NCBI RefSeq assembly: GCF_900107795.1 | Contig: NZ_FNRL01000004.1 | Span: 62,001-126,000 of the forward strand | Reading direction: 5' to 3' | DNA length: 64,000 nucleotides | DNA from: Chitinophaga terrae (ex Kim and Jung 2007) | GTDB lineage: Bacteria; Bacteroidota; Bacteroidia; Chitinophagales; Chitinophagaceae | In this document: piece after piece, positions 63,416 through 64,000 of the stretch | Layout: the number at the start of each line of letters is the position of its first letter | How positions within the stretch are numbered: position 1 is the first letter of the stretch | Translations under genes and position numbers: made by a program | Notes under the pieces: model-generated | Told to the model about the DNA's origin: nothing | The model's database searches: none | What the model saw: the letters and a program-made list of their open reading frames with translations, nothing else

Positions 63416-64000
63416 CGGGCCTTTGCTCACCATAACTCCCGCCTTATATACCGCTGCAATGTTCTGGGTATGTTTTATGTTGGCTGCAGGATTGTGATGC
63501 AGGATCAGCAGGTCGGCTACCTTCCCTTTTTCGATAGTTCCGTAACGGTCGGATATCCCAATAGCCTTTGCCGCGTTTTTAGTGGCAACAGTAATGGCTT
63601 CCAATGGCGTTAACCCTGCTGCCACCAGCAATTGCATTTCAAGGTGTTCAGAAAAACCTTGCGCCCTCACGGGGTTAGCGCCTGAATCGGTGCCTAACGC
63701 AATGATAATACCCGCATCATACAGTTTCTTCACATTTTTAGTGGCATTTTGAAAAGCCTGTTCGTTTCTTGGCAGGGCTTTAGACTGCAGTTGCTCCTGC
63801 TGGTACCTGGTGCTGCTCAGTTGTTCGTGTACGCCGGCTTCCAGCGACCGGGTAAAGAACGGATCGTTGATCCAGGACGGCGAATGCGTATAGGCGATAG
63901 CGTATTGATCCAGCGCCAGGGTTGGTATATAGATGGTATGATGCTTCTTTAGTTCCTGGACGGTTGTATTATCTATTTCTTTATCACGGATACTGTGTGC
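63410..64000 (-). CDS. Amidohydrolase family protein, N-terminus beyond the window
   Basis: The visible 196 residues are the C-terminal part; the gene continues past the right edge. The reading frame is open to the end of the window (HSIRDKEIDNTTVQELKK at the edge). ALGTDSGANP carries the conserved metal-binding Asp, AHS near the edge may be a His ligand, and TVATKNAAKAIGISDRYGTI followed by EKGKVADLLIL is the usual end of imidazolonepropionase-like amidohydrolases. The substrate cannot be told. It overlaps the end of the CPH-type ATPase gene by 6 bp, tail to tail. Confidence 0.85.
   Translation of the reverse strand, partial: AHSIRDKEIDNTTVQELKKHHTIYIPTLALDQYAIAYTHSPSWINDPFFTRSLEAGVHEQLSSTRYQQEQLQSKALPRNEQAFQNATKNVKKLYDAGIIIALGTDSGANPVRAQGFSEHLEMQLLVAAGLTPLEAITVATKNAAKAIGISDRYGTIEKGKVADLLILHHNPAANIKHTQNIAAVYKAGVMVSKGPL

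Overview
The window looks like chromosomal DNA of a Bacteroidota bacterium, most likely Chitinophagaceae (Chitinophaga-like). The reasons are the gene families present (OMP_b-brl barrel with CarboxypepD-like domain, DUF4199, S9B peptidase, sulfatase, SGNH sialate O-acetylesterase, DUF3347 and multicopper oxidase copper genes), few clear Shine-Dalgarno sites, and several TAnnTTTG-type -7 boxes at plausible distances upstream of genes. About 51 protein genes fill the window. No rRNA, tRNA, CRISPR array or intact insertion sequence was recognised.

Layout. 1-2216: minus-strand run of a dihydroorotase-like protein with a degenerate metal site, a DUF4199 membrane protein and a glycosyltransferase cut by the left edge. 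2362-10648: HEAT-repeat protein, secreted DPP-IV-like peptidase, LacI regulator, OmpA lipoprotein and a large outer-membrane barrel. 11349-17508: five minus-strand genes, a disulfide oxidoreductase, an ABC ATPase, a permease fused to a solute-binding domain, EgtB and EgtD. This reads as ergothioneine synthesis coupled to an EgtUV-like transporter. 17642-28037: housekeeping and accessory genes (DusB, lipoprotein, aldo/keto reductase, Na+/H+ antiporter, GH5 glucanase, hydrolase, SDR with divergent HxlR regulator, secreted nuclease). 28450-36355: glycosyltransferase, MsbA-like exporter, sulfatase, and a PIG-L / GT4 / GH100-like operon. 36449-39762: AraC regulator, small oxidoreductase, DUF1772 and an unknown secreted protein.

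39893-46093 is a tight eight-gene operon. It encodes an FAD oxidoreductase, a methyltransferase, a type III polyketide synthase, a FabL-like enoyl-ACP reductase, a FabZ-like dehydratase, a FabF-like ketosynthase, an acyl carrier protein and a phosphopantetheinyl transferase. The last five look like a private fatty-acid module that could make the starter chain for the type III PKS, whose product is then methylated and oxidised; a phenolic lipid or alkylquinone is the inferred product. 46263-53244 is a four-gene planctomycete-style module (PSC1/DUF1549/DUF1553, DUF1501, NHL propeller, DUF2231/cytochrome). 56030-63415 is a copper-resistance operon (CPC-type CopA, CopZ-like protein, DUF3347, multicopper oxidase fused to a CopB-like barrel, CPH-type ATPase). 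An amidohydrolase runs off the right edge.

Non-coding structure is notable. Two roughly 200-bp palindromic elements (26286-26472 and 29254-29460) share GCAAAG-type repeats; their outer arms of 50 and 68 bp are perfect or nearly so, each with an inner hairpin. The second fills a convergent gap exactly from stop codon to stop codon, and a probable relic lies at 36405-36447. Twin LacI-like operators, HxlR-associated direct repeats and a perfect 22-bp inverted repeat next to a start codon are also present.
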